From: CAYWMD01 sp964458575
Lineage (GTDB): Bacteria; Verrucomicrobiota; Verrucomicrobiia; Limisphaerales; JADLHS01
NCBI GenBank assembly: GCA_964458575.1
Contig: CAYWMD010000049.1
Coordinates: 1-51,787 of the forward strand
Reading direction: 5' to 3'
Length of the DNA: 51,787 nt
Under the pieces are notes generated by a model. The model saw only the letters and a list, made by a program, of their open reading frames with translations. It searched no databases and was not told the origin of the DNA. Shown in pieces: positions 35,616-47,162 of this stretch. A program made the position numbers and the translations under genes. Within the stretch, counting starts at the first letter, position 1, and each line of letters begins with the position of its first letter.

Positions 35616-35724
35616 GACCGGAATGTTGCTAAACGAGGGTGGCGCCCGGAAGGCCTGAGGGCGGGGGATCGCCGTTCAATCTTCCGGCCTTCGAAGTCCC
35701 GGTTCAATGTTGTGCCTGAAAAGT

Positions 35725-37125
35725 TCAACTTTGATCAGCCAGTTTGGGCAGCGCCCGCGCGGGGAAGAGTAGAACAAACCCGGCGCCCATTCCAAGCCCG
35801 GATTCCACACCCACCGAACCCCCGTACAGCTCGACGTTGTGCTTGACCATGGACAGCCCCAGCCCCGTGCCGCGCGGCTTGGTCGTGTAGTACGCGTCAA
35901 AGATCTTTTCCAGCTTGTCCGGACCGATGCCCGGCCCGTCGTCGCGGATCGAGATTTCCACGGAAAAATCCGGGCGGCGGGCGGCTTTGATGTGGACGTT
36001 GCCATTGCCATCAAGGGCTTCACGGGCATTTTGCAGGATGTTGACCAGCGAGTCGGCCAGGTGTCGCCGCTGCATGAGCAGGGGGGGGAACGGTCCGTCA
36101 TAATCACGATGGATGTTGATGCCCGTGATCACCGCCGGAGGGAAAACTTCAGCAATGGCGCGGTCCAATTCCTCGATCACGTCCAGCTTTTCGACGCGGC
36201 CCTCGCTTAATTGGGCGTAGCCCATGACCTGCGTGATGATTTGATCCGCGTGGGCGACTTCTTCCCGGATGATCTCAACCGGCTTGAGTGTCTCGGGTTT
36301 CGCATCCTTCAAGGCGCGCTGAAGGGAGAACACGGCATTGTTGATGATGGCGAGCGGGTTTTTGATCTGGTGGGCGAACTCGGCGGCGAGCCGGCCCGCG
36401 GAGCGCAACTGGCCTTCGCGCACGGCAAATTCGCGCGCCTCCTCGATGGCCCGCCGCTGGCGTTCGAGCAACACCTGCACGCCGTAACAGCACACGGCCA
36501 TGAGCCACAACAACACCAGCCGCAGCACCATGACCTCGAGCGACAAGGTGGTGTGGCCCATTTGCACCTCGCCATCCTGAATCTTGTCGCTCAGATTATC
36601 GAAAACGTACCCTTCCCCGATTCCCGCCAGCACGTAACTGAGCCCGGTCACGAAGTTGAGCGCCAGTTGCGACACGCCCTTGGTTATGCTGATCGCATTA
36701 CGGACGATCAGAATCAGGAACAACAGCCAATACAGGATGCTGGCGAAGTCAAGGGTCACCACCGTAATGCCGGCCAGCAGAATGCAATCCAACAGGCAGG
36801 TGGTGAAAACCATCCATTGCACCAACGGCAAGGGCAGACGGTGCAAATTCAGCAGCATCCAGGCACCGATGACGTTGACCACCATGTAAACGATGAAGTA
36901 ATTAAGGGTCCATTCGACCGCCACTTCGATGGAACCAAGAACACTGCCCGTCCAGGGGGACACATAGAATGACGTGAGCAGGATGATGAGGATGATCGCC
37001 TTGGCCGGCAGCACCAGGTCGCGCTCCATCATCTGCATGCGCTCCAGGAGTTGACGCCGGTCCGGCGCCGGAATCTCGATCAGCGTGAACAGCCGTTTCA
37101 ACCACTGCCGGGGTCCCCATTTCAT
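35725..37125 (-). CDS. Membrane sensor histidine kinase, partner of the NtrC-type regulator
   Basis: This 466-residue kinase has about six membrane helices in the first 220 residues and almost no extracytoplasmic loops, suggesting it senses something in the membrane or through another protein. A short coiled linker (LLERQRRAIEEAREFAVREG) leads to the H-box AAEFAHQIKNPLAIINNAV, then the N-box HLADSLVNILQNAREAL, DDGPGIGPDKL and GTGLGLSMVKHNVELYGG. The Gln-Ile-Lys-Asn-Pro form of the H-box is typical of NtrB-like kinases that pair with NtrC-type regulators, as here. I chose ATG 37125; a TTG at 37143 would add six residues. It follows coaC by 22 bp. Confidence 0.88.
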   Translation of the reverse strand: MKWGPRQWLKRLFTLIEIPAPDRRQLLERMQMMERDLVLPAKAIILIILLTSFYVSPWTGSVLGSIEVAVEWTLNYFIVYMVVNVIGAWMLLNLHRLPLPLVQWMVFTTCLLDCILLAGITVVTLDFASILYWLLFLILIVRNAISITKGVSQLALNFVTGLSYVLAGIGEGYVFDNLSDKIQDGEVQMGHTTLSLEVMVLRLVLLWLMAVCCYGVQVLLERQRRAIEEAREFAVREGQLRSAGRLAAEFAHQIKNPLAIINNAVFSLQRALKDAKPETLKPVEIIREEVAHADQIITQVMGYAQLSEGRVEKLDVIEELDRAIAEVFPPAVITGINIHRDYDGPFPPLLMQRRHLADSLVNILQNAREALDGNGNVHIKAARRPDFSVEISIRDDGPGIGPDKLEKIFDAYYTTKPRGTGLGLSMVKHNVELYGGSVGVESGLGMGAGFVLLFPARALPKLADQS

Positions 37126-37147
37126 AGCGCGTATGGGCCGCAAACTC

Positions 37148-37696
37148 TTAGCGCAAGACCCGTCTCACGCGCCGGACAATGTCCTCCACCGGCCACAACC
37201 GCCCCAGCCCTTCGTAGCCGCAGGACAACATGCCTTTGTCCGGCCCGATGAATTCGACCCCGCGGGATTTCAGGGTGGCGACATTCTGCTGCGTGGCGGG
37301 ATGCAACCACATCTTCCCGTTCATCGCCGGCGCGATCAAAACCTTGGCGTCGGGGTTCAACGCCAGGGCCAGACAAGTCAGCGCATCGTTCGCCAGTCCG
37401 AGCGCCAGCCGCGCGATGAAATTGGCCGTGGCCGGCGCGACCAGCAACAGGTCCGCCTCGTCCGCCAGCCCGATGTGCCGGGGCTTCCATCCTTCCTCCT
37501 CGTCGTAAAGGTCCGTCACGACCGGGTGGCGTGAAAGCGTTTTGAACGGCAGGGGCGTGATGAACCGTTGCGCGTCGGCGGTCATCACCACGTGCACGTC
37601 GTAACCGGCCTTGCTCAAAAGGCTCGCCAAGTCGGCTGCCTTGTGTGCCGCGATGGAGCCGGTCACACCCAACACGATGTTCTTCTTCATCTTCAT
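37148..37696 (-). CDS. coaC: Phosphopantothenoylcysteine decarboxylase (CoaC-type flavoprotein)
   Basis: This 182-residue flavoprotein decarboxylates 4'-phosphopantothenoylcysteine in coenzyme A synthesis. It shows the FMN-binding start KNIVLGVTGSIAAHKAADL, the catalytic His region KPRHIGLADEADLLLVAPATANFIA and the substrate motif APAMNGKMW. Only the CoaC half is present: in most bacteria CoaB is fused behind it, whereas here the protein stops at normal CoaC length, so a separate CoaB must be encoded elsewhere. Other members of this flavoprotein family (UbiX-like) are less likely given PAMNGKMW. It lies between gmk and the histidine kinase. Two ATGs (37696 and 37690) are possible, both within the hexamer repeat. 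Confidence 0.85.
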   Translation of the reverse strand: MKMKKNIVLGVTGSIAAHKAADLASLLSKAGYDVHVVMTADAQRFITPLPFKTLSRHPVVTDLYDEEEGWKPRHIGLADEADLLLVAPATANFIARLALGLANDALTCLALALNPDAKVLIAPAMNGKMWLHPATQQNVATLKSRGVEFIGPDKGMLSCGYEGLGRLWPVEDIVRRVRRVLR

Positions 37697-37764
37697 CTTA
37701 ATCTTAATCTCAATCCCCCAAACCCAACATGATTAAGATTACGATTAAGATTAAGATCAAGAAA
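37682..37764. repeat. GATTAA/TTAATC hexamer inverted repeat between gmk and coaC
   Basis: Units of CTTCATC/CTTAATC at 37682-37712 face GATTAAG/GATTACG units at 37731-37764 around an A/C-rich centre. It is the same repeat type as inside the OMF gene. One arm overlaps the first codons of coaC (MKMKK). Confidence 0.75.
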
Positions 37765-37768
37765 GGCT

Positions 37769-38482
37769 TCAAAATTCCGGCGGCGACATCCGGCCCGACC
37801 GCATCTTCTCCGCATCCACAATCGCCAGCATGCGCCGCAAATCCGCCTCGATGGTCGTGCTGATGAGCAGGTAATCGAAATTCTTCCATTGCGCAACCTC
37901 CTGGCGGGCCACGCTGAGGCGCTTTTGAATCGCCGTCTCGCTGTCGGTGCCGCGCCGGCGCAACCGGGTTTCCAGGATTTCCGCCGACGGCGGGGTGAGA
38001 AAGACCGAAACCAGCGCCCGTTTGAGTTCCGGGTCCTCGTCCGCGCGCTGGCGGACGGTCGCCGCGCCCTGCACATCCACATTCAGCAAAACGTCCTTGC
38101 CCAGGCGCAGTTTGCCCAGCACCTCGGACTTCAACGTGCCGTAGCTGTGACCGTAAACCGTGGCGTGCTCGAGAAAATTTCCCGCCTGCACCCGCTTCAA
38201 GAACGAGGTCGCATCCAGAAAGTAATAATCCACCCCGTCCTTTTCCCCTTTGCGCGGCTCGCGCGTGGTGCAGGTCACCACGCGGGTCATGTCCGGTCGG
38301 GCGGCCAGAAGTTGCTGGCAGATCGTGGTCTTGCCGCCGCCCGAAGGCGCAGAAATGACCACGAGCAACGGAGTTCCTCCGGCGCTCGCAGGTCGGAGGT
38401 CGACTTTTTGCCCTTCCGATTTGGGATGTCGGGCTTCGGGCCGCCGGTTTCGGCCCGCGATTTTCTGTCCGCTGGTCTTCAT
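37769..38482 (-). CDS. gmk: Guanylate kinase with repeat-derived N-terminal extension
   Basis: This 237-residue enzyme phosphorylates GMP to GDP. The core begins LLVVISAPSGGGKTTICQQ (Walker A). GMP-binding residues follow in TCTTREPRKGEKDGVDYYFL and LEHATVYGHSYGTLKS, and the lid and Mg region LNVDVQGAATVRQ leads to FLTPPSAEILETRLRRRGTDSE. Typical Gmk has about 205 residues; the extra 37 residues at the front (GRNRRPEARHPKSEG and similar) are encoded by degenerate period-7 repeat DNA. ATG 38482 overlaps the yicC stop (ATGA), which supports this start. The yicC-gmk order is common in bacteria. Confidence 0.92.
   Translation of the reverse strand: MKTSGQKIAGRNRRPEARHPKSEGQKVDLRPASAGGTPLLVVISAPSGGGKTTICQQLLAARPDMTRVVTCTTREPRKGEKDGVDYYFLDATSFLKRVQAGNFLEHATVYGHSYGTLKSEVLGKLRLGKDVLLNVDVQGAATVRQRADEDPELKRALVSVFLTPPSAEILETRLRRRGTDSETAIQKRLSVARQEVAQWKNFDYLLISTTIEADLRRMLAIVDAEKMRSGRMSPPEF
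38385..38450. repeat. Degenerate period-7 repeat encoding the gmk N-terminal extension
   Basis: Plus-strand units such as AGGTCGG, AGGTCGA, GATTTGG, GATGTCG and GGCTTCG follow each other at about 7-bp spacing. They are less regular than the repeats in uvrA. The stretch lies wholly in the coding sequence before the Gmk Walker A motif. Confidence 0.45.
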
Positions 38483-39360
38483 TCCACGTTCTGCGCCTGC
38501 TCGCGGAATTTTTCCAACTCCGCCTTCAGTGTCACCACCTCGCGCGAGATGAGGGCATCGTTTGCCTTCGAGCCGATGGTGTTGACCTCGCGATTCATTT
38601 CCTGCGCCAGGAAATCCAGCATCCGGCCCACCGGCTCCTTCGCTTTCCGGCAATCCTCGAATTGTTGGAAATGACTCTGCAACCGGGTCAGCTCCTCGGA
38701 AATGTCCGAGCGATCGGCGAAGAAAACCACTTCCTTCAACAACCGCTCGTCATCGGTCGCGGGTGCCTCCAAACCGGCGCTCTTGATGCGTTCGATGAGT
38801 TGTTCCCGGTAACGTTCCGTGGCCAGCGGCGATCGCGCCTCGATTTTCGCCGCGGACTTTCGCATGGCCGCCACCCGGGCGGCGAGGTCGCGGGCCAGGT
38901 GCGCGCCTTCGCGTTCGCGCATCCTTACCAAACCTGCCAGCGCCTGCTTGAGCGCCTTTTCGACGGCGGGCCAGAGATGTTCCGCATCCGCCAGTTCCTC
39001 GTCCGTCTGGAAGACCCCCGGCGCGCGCACGAGTTGATCGAGGGTGACCGGGCCGGCGAGACCAAGCTGCCGGGCGAGCCGTCCGAGTTCACGCGCGTAC
39101 GCTTTGGCCAGCGGCAGATTGAGGTGCATCCGCGCCGAACTTTTGTTTTCGGCCGCGTGCAAGGAAACCCGCACGGTCAACCGCCCGCGCGACACGTGGC
39201 GGTTGATCTCGTCGCGCAGGGGCGCCTCCAGCATGTCCATCTCGCGCGGGAGGTTCACGGAGATTTCGGCCTGTCGGCGGTTCACCGAACTGAGTTCCAC
39301 GGTGATTTTGAAGCCATTGCGCGCGCAATCGCCCCGCCCATAACCCGTCATTGACTTCAT
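38479..39360 (-). CDS. yicC: YicC-family endoribonuclease
   Basis: This 293-residue protein has the family's opening MKSMTGYGRGDCARNGFKITVELSSVNRR, the central YloC/YicC helical region (LGRLARQLGLAGPVTLDQLVRAPGVF) and the conserved C-terminal block RLLKEVVFFADRSDISEELTRLQSHF ... GRMLDFLAQEMNREVNTIGSKA. YicC in E. coli is an endoribonuclease acting in RNA turnover. ATG 39360 matches the family start exactly, so the longer reading frame from 39438 is rejected. Its stop overlaps gmk, forming the frequent yicC-gmk pair, and it is divergent from uvrA across 145 bp. Confidence 0.93.
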   Translation of the reverse strand: MKSMTGYGRGDCARNGFKITVELSSVNRRQAEISVNLPREMDMLEAPLRDEINRHVSRGRLTVRVSLHAAENKSSARMHLNLPLAKAYARELGRLARQLGLAGPVTLDQLVRAPGVFQTDEELADAEHLWPAVEKALKQALAGLVRMREREGAHLARDLAARVAAMRKSAAKIEARSPLATERYREQLIERIKSAGLEAPATDDERLLKEVVFFADRSDISEELTRLQSHFQQFEDCRKAKEPVGRMLDFLAQEMNREVNTIGSKANDALISREVVTLKAELEKFREQAQNVE

Positions 39361-39505
39361 ACCGGGAATATGCGGAAACCCCGGCGAAATGTCGAATGTC
39401 GAATTGGGCCGGGGAAGCCGTGTTCGCGTTGAAGACAACAGGCTTTGCTTTGATCCGGTTCCCGCCTACGATCACCCTTTGGTTTGAACGTGAAATTCGC
39501 ACGCC

Positions 39506-42556
<3,051 letters not shown>

Positions 42557-42565
42557 CTGGCCCGC

Positions 42566-45226
42566 ATGAGTCTGCCGTTCCAACGGGGTTGGTGCCGCGC
42601 CACCGCGCTGGCGTGCGCCCTCCTGCTTGCATCTGGCGGCCCGCTGCTCGCGGCGAACGCCGGCGACCGTGCTTTCAAGGCGGCGGCGGACTCGTTCAAT
42701 CTGGCGGTGTGGTGGCGCGCGGAAGCGCAGTTCGAACAGTTCATCGCGCGGCATCCCAAATCCGAGCGTGTGCCGGAAGCCGTGCTGCTTCAGGCACAGG
42801 CCCAATTCAAACAGGGCAAGTTCGAGCCGGCCATCGCCCTGCTGACCGCGCGGCTCGCCGAGGCCGGCCCGCTGGCCGACCAATATCTTTATTGGATCGG
42901 GGAAGCCCAGTATCAGGCCGGGCAACACGCCGCCGCGGCCGAGACGTTCGGCAAGCTCGTGACTCAATTTCCCGCGTCGAACCGCCGGCTGGAGGCGGCG
43001 GTGGACGAGGCGGCGGCCTGCGCGACGCTCGGCCGGTGGCCGCGCGTGGTCGAATTACTCGACAAGGCGGGCGGCCCGTTTCAAACCGCCGCGCCGGCCA
43101 GACCGGAATCTCAACTCGTCGTGCGCGGCCGGTTGTTGCTCGGGGAAGCGCGGCTCAAACAAAAGCAGTTCGCCGAGGCCGAGGCCGCGTTGCAGCCGCT
43201 CGCGCTGCTGAAACTCCCGCCGGAATCGGAATGGCAGCGGCTGTTCTTCCTTTGCCAGGCGCAACTGGGCGGAGGGAAAACCGACGAGGCGCTTCGCAAC
43301 GCGGAAGCCCTCCGCAAGCTGGCGACGACGACCGGCCGGCCCGAACTGCTTGCCGAAAGCGTGGATTTGCTGGCGTCCATCCTGGAGAAACTGGGAAAGC
43401 GCGACGACGCCATCGCCACGCTGAAACTAATCACCACCAACGCGCCGCCGGACCGGCAACGTGAGGCCTTGTTGAGAATCACGGCATTGACGCTCCAGCA
43501 GGGCCAGGTTTCCGAGGCGATGGCCACGATGGAAAGTTTCTTGAGTCAATTTTCCAACGCGCCGGCGGCGGACGCGGCCCTGTTGAACCTGGGGGAGTTG
43601 CATTTGAAGGAATACCGGCAGCCGGCCAGTCCCGCAGCGGGGTCGCCACCGGCCACGAATCATCTTCAACTCGCCCTGGATTATTTCAACCGGCTCGTGA
43701 CCACGTTTACCAACAGCGCGCTCGTGGGCCGGGCCCAGCTTGGCCGCGGCTGGTGCTATTGGATCAGCACCAATCTTCCCGCCAGCGCCGAGGCGTTCAG
43801 CGCCGCGACCGCCACGCTGCCGCCGTCGGAGGCCCGGGTTGAAGCGCGCTGCAAACTGGCGGACGTGCAGTTTGCCACGAATGATTTTTCCGGAGCCGTG
43901 GCGCAGTATGCCAGCGCGCTCGCCGAAGCCACCAACTGGCCAGCCACCCGGGAGTCGCTCGTGCCGAAAATTCTCCACCAACTGGTCCGCGCCAACGTGG
44001 CGCTGACCAATGCCGACGGCGCGTCCGCAGCCATGCGCCAACTTCTGGAGCTGCGCCCGGACGACGAGGATGCTTCGCGGAGTGTTTTACTGGTGGGACA
44101 GGGTTTCCTGGACGCCGGCGAGCCGGTGGGGGCGGCCACGTTGTTCAAGGATTATCTGGCGCGGTTCCCGGCGGCCCCGGAACGGCCCACCGTGGAACTG
44201 CTCATGGCCCGGGCGCTGGAAGGGGAAACCAACTGGACGCAGGCGCTCGTGCTTTACAACGGCTGGCTCGACCGGTTTCCCACCAACCGGCTGCGGCCCC
44301 AGGTGGAGTTCCGTCGGGCGCTGGCGACCTATCGGGCGGACGAGGAAACCAACGCCTTGAGCCTGTTCACCAACTTCGTGGCCCGGTTCGGCACGAACGA
44401 ATTGGCCGCGCGGGCCCAGTGGTGGGTGGCCGACCACTACTACGGCAAGGGCGAGTTCAACGAGGCCGAAAAAAACTACAAGGGTGTGTTCCAAAACTGG
44501 CCGAACTCCAGCCTGACTTATGCCGCACGCATGATGGCGGGATGGGCGGCGTTCCGCCGGCCCGAATACGGCCCGGCCATCGAGTATTTCAAGCTGCTGA
44601 CGAGCGACAAGAGTTGCCCCTCCAATCTCTGGATTGACGCCATGTTCGCCTACGGCGGCACGTTGATGCTGCGCAACGCCGGCGATACCAACAATCCCTT
44701 CGCGGACATCCGACTGGCCATAGACGTTTTTGCGGCGCTGCGCGACCAGTATCCGAATTCCGATTACGCGGCCCGGGCCTGGGGTGAAATCGGGAAATGT
44801 TACTTCCAACTCGGCGCCCAGGACGCGGGAAGTTATCAACGCGCCTCCAATGCGTTCCAACAGGCGATCGTGTGCACCAACGCGACGGTCACCACCCGCA
44901 GTCAGGCGCAAGTGGGCCTGGGCCTGACGCTCGAAGCGCAGGCCAGCAACCTGTCCGGCGGGGAGCAAATCGCCGCGCTCAGACAGGCCCTCGACAATTA
45001 TCTGGACGTTGTGCTGGAAACGAATCTTGCCGAGGGCGAGTCGCCGGATTTGTTCTGGGTCAAGAAGGCCGGCCTGGAAGCCGCCCGACTGGCGGAGTCC
45101 ATGCAGGAATGGCCACAAGCCATCAAACTTTACCAGCGGCTCGGAGAATTGATCCCGCCGTTGAAGGCGTCGCTGGAACGCAGGATCCAAAAGGCGCAGG
45201 AACATTCCGCCACCGGCAAGAGTTGA
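42566..45226 (+). CDS. Exported tetratricopeptide-repeat protein
   Basis: This 886-residue protein has an N-terminal signal peptide (ATALACALLLASGGPLLAANA) and then TPR-like helical pairs for nearly its whole length. Recognisable units include ADSFNLAVWWRAEAQFEQFI, QAQAQFKQGKFEPAIALLTA, YWIGEAQYQAGQHAAAAETF, YYGKGEFNEAEKNYKGVF and AWGEIGKCYFQLGAQ. The early repeats resemble YbgF/BamD-type periplasmic TPRs, and the protein probably works as a periplasmic scaffold. No enzymatic domain is seen. It begins 9 bp after uvrA and may be co-transcribed with it. Repair and a periplasmic scaffold have no obvious functional link. Confidence 0.85.
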   Translation: MSLPFQRGWCRATALACALLLASGGPLLAANAGDRAFKAAADSFNLAVWWRAEAQFEQFIARHPKSERVPEAVLLQAQAQFKQGKFEPAIALLTARLAEAGPLADQYLYWIGEAQYQAGQHAAAAETFGKLVTQFPASNRRLEAAVDEAAACATLGRWPRVVELLDKAGGPFQTAAPARPESQLVVRGRLLLGEARLKQKQFAEAEAALQPLALLKLPPESEWQRLFFLCQAQLGGGKTDEALRNAEALRKLATTTGRPELLAESVDLLASILEKLGKRDDAIATLKLITTNAPPDRQREALLRITALTLQQGQVSEAMATMESFLSQFSNAPAADAALLNLGELHLKEYRQPASPAAGSPPATNHLQLALDYFNRLVTTFTNSALVGRAQLGRGWCYWISTNLPASAEAFSAATATLPPSEARVEARCKLADVQFATNDFSGAVAQYASALAEATNWPATRESLVPKILHQLVRANVALTNADGASAAMRQLLELRPDDEDASRSVLLVGQGFLDAGEPVGAATLFKDYLARFPAAPERPTVELLMARALEGETNWTQALVLYNGWLDRFPTNRLRPQVEFRRALATYRADEETNALSLFTNFVARFGTNELAARAQWWVADHYYGKGEFNEAEKNYKGVFQNWPNSSLTYAARMMAGWAAFRRPEYGPAIEYFKLLTSDKSCPSNLWIDAMFAYGGTLMLRNAGDTNNPFADIRLAIDVFAALRDQYPNSDYAARAWGEIGKCYFQLGAQDAGSYQRASNAFQQAIVCTNATVTTRSQAQVGLGLTLEAQASNLSGGEQIAALRQALDNYLDVVLETNLAEGESPDLFWVKKAGLEAARLAESMQEWPQAIKLYQRLGELIPPLKASLERRIQKAQEHSATGKS

Positions 45227-45323
45227 ACCGAGCCACGGTCACCGCCCCACTCGCACGGTGGGTGCCCGGACTGCGCGGTTTGACACGCCGGCGGTTGCAG
45301 GTAAGCTTGCCTGGAGAACACAA

Positions 45324-45671
45324 ATGACCAACGCCAGCAACAACAATTCCGTCATCCGGCTCACGCCCGCCGCCGTGGAGCAGGTGCGGGTGCTGATTAC
45401 CCAGACCGAAAATGCGGGCAAGTCGCTGCGCGTTTACGTGGAGCAGGGTGGCTGCTCCGGCATGCAATACGGCCTGACGTTCGACGAGAAGCGCGACGGG
45501 GATTTGGTCGCCGAGCATGACGGCGTCACGACCCTCGTGGACGCCTTTAGTGCGCAATACCTGCGGGGCACGATTGTGGACTTCAGCGACGCGCTGACGG
45601 GCGGCGGTTTCAAGCTTTCCAATCCGAACGCGAAGCAAAGTTGCGGCTGCGGCAAATCCTTTGAGACTTGA
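45324..45671 (+). CDS. A-type iron-sulfur carrier (IscA/ErpA/SufA family)
   Basis: This 115-residue protein has the three conserved cysteines of A-type carriers, Cys44 in GGCSGMQYG and Cys107/Cys109 in SCGCGKSF, which hold a transferable Fe-S cluster. The start IRLTPAAVEQVRVLI is typical. It delivers clusters to apo-enzymes; ErpA, IscA and SufA cannot be separated by sequence alone here. I chose ATG 45324 because a GGAG lies about 8 bp upstream; the longer in-frame start at 45258 adds 22 residues without similarity. It stands alone, with no isc or suf genes adjacent, and is closed by a terminator 34 bp after its stop. Confidence 0.93.
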   Translation: MTNASNNNSVIRLTPAAVEQVRVLITQTENAGKSLRVYVEQGGCSGMQYGLTFDEKRDGDLVAEHDGVTTLVDAFSAQYLRGTIVDFSDALTGGGFKLSNPNAKQSCGCGKSFET

Positions 45672-45704
45672 GCGGACGCGATCAACCCGCGCAAGCCTAT
45701 GAAC

Positions 45705-45739
45705 GCCGGTCCGTGTGATGCGGGCCGGCTTTTTGTTTT
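45705..45739 (+). terminator. Rho-independent terminator after the A-type carrier gene
   Basis: GCCGGTCC (45705-45712) pairs with GGGCCGGC (45722-45729) around a 9-nt loop, with one T-G wobble. The run TTTTTGTTTT follows directly. Confidence 0.8.
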
Positions 45740-45773
45740 GCGCGCGGACGGCAATTTCAGTTGAGTAACCGCC

Positions 45774-47153
45774 GTGATCGGCAGCCTCCTCAAACCGGAA
45801 CTGGCCGAGTTGATTCGCCAGCGCAATTTCAATCAACTCCGCGAGATTCTCTGCGGATTTCCGGCGCCAGACGTTGCCGAGATATTCTACGATCTCGATC
45901 CGGGTGACGAGGCGGTGCTGCTGCGCCTGCTGCCGCGCGAACTGGCGGCCGAGGTCTTTGATTATCTGCCGCTCGATAATCAGGAGAAAATGCTCCACGC
46001 ACTCGGCAGCGAGGAGGTGGCGGCGATCCTCAACGATCTGCCGCCCGACGACCGCACGCGTTTGCTGGAAGAGTTGCCCGCCGCCGCCACGCAGAAGCTG
46101 CTCGCGTCGCTCAAACCCGAGGAACGCAAGATCGCGACTGAATTGCTGGGTTACCCGAAGAATTCCGTCGGTCGCCGCATGACGCCGGGCTACGTGGCGA
46201 TCCAGCAGAATTGGACCGTCGCCGAAGTTTTGGCCCATTTGCGCACGCAGGCGCACCGTCGCGACGCGATGAATCAGCTTTACGTTGTGGACGGCAAGGG
46301 CCGCCTTGTGGATTTTGTCCGGCTGCGCAATCTCGTGGTCGCACCCATCCAGATGTCGGTGCTGGAACTGTTGGAAAACCAGCAAATCTTCCTGCGCGCT
46401 GCCGACGATCAGGAAACCGCCGTAGCTGCCTTCAAAAAGTACGATGTCACCATTCTGCCTGTCGTGGATTCCAAGGACGTGCTTGTGGGCGTTGTTACCG
46501 TGGACGACGTCCTTGACGTGGCCGAACGCGAGGCCACCGAAGATATTCAAAAGCTGGGTGGCATGGAGGCCCTCGACGCGCCGTATCTGAAGATCGGTTT
46601 GTTTTCCATGATCAAAAAGCGCGCGGGCTGGCTGGCGGTCCTGTTCGTCGGCGAAATGCTCACCGCCACGGCGATGGGACACTTCGAGGACGAGATCGCG
46701 AAGGCGGTTGTGCTCGCGTTATTCGTGCCGCTGATCATTTCCAGCGGTGGCAATGCAGGGTCACAAGCCACCTCGCTCATCATTCGTGCGCTGGCTGTGC
46801 GGGACATTTCGTTGAAAGATTGGTGGCATGTGATGCGCCGGGAAATCTTCGCGGGCTTCGCCCTTGGCTGCGTATTGGCGTGCATTGCGCTCGCGCGCAT
46901 TCTGCTTTGGCCGCATAAGGAAAAAGTTTATACCGAGCACTACGCGCTGGTCGCCGCCACGGTCGCATGCAGCCTGATCGGCGTCGTGTTGTTTGGTAGC
47001 GTGGCGGGTTCGATGTTACCGTTCATCCTGCGCCGGCTTGGTTTCGATCCTGCGGCTGCTTCTGCGCCATTTGTTGCAACGCTCGTGGATGTGACTGGTC
47101 TCGTGATTTACTTCACCATCGCCTACCAGATCCTGCACGGTACGCTACTCTGA
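45774..47153 (+). CDS. mgtE: Magnesium transporter MgtE
   Basis: This 459-residue magnesium channel has an N-terminal superhelical MgtE_N domain (about 1-125, IFYDLDPGDEAVLLRLLPRELAAEVF), two CBS domains (about 130-260, YVVDGKGRLVDFVRLRNLVV and LPVVDSKDVLVGVVTVDDVLDV), the plug helix, and five membrane helices (about 285-459). The pore helix block PLIISSGGNAGSQATSLIIRALA is diagnostic. In MgtE the N and CBS domains bind Mg and close the pore when internal Mg is high. The GTG at 45774 is the best start. No Mg riboswitch is evident in the short leader. It converges on the secreted repeat protein with a 9-bp gap. Confidence 0.94.
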   Translation: MIGSLLKPELAELIRQRNFNQLREILCGFPAPDVAEIFYDLDPGDEAVLLRLLPRELAAEVFDYLPLDNQEKMLHALGSEEVAAILNDLPPDDRTRLLEELPAAATQKLLASLKPEERKIATELLGYPKNSVGRRMTPGYVAIQQNWTVAEVLAHLRTQAHRRDAMNQLYVVDGKGRLVDFVRLRNLVVAPIQMSVLELLENQQIFLRAADDQETAVAAFKKYDVTILPVVDSKDVLVGVVTVDDVLDVAEREATEDIQKLGGMEALDAPYLKIGLFSMIKKRAGWLAVLFVGEMLTATAMGHFEDEIAKAVVLALFVPLIISSGGNAGSQATSLIIRALAVRDISLKDWWHVMRREIFAGFALGCVLACIALARILLWPHKEKVYTEHYALVAATVACSLIGVVLFGSVAGSMLPFILRRLGFDPAAASAPFVATLVDVTGLVIYFTIAYQILHGTLL

Positions 47154-47162
47154 ATCCAGGGC

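Noticed and set aside
45672..45773. Mg-sensing riboswitch in front of mgtE
   Set aside because: The spacer is too short and most of it is the terminator of the preceding gene.
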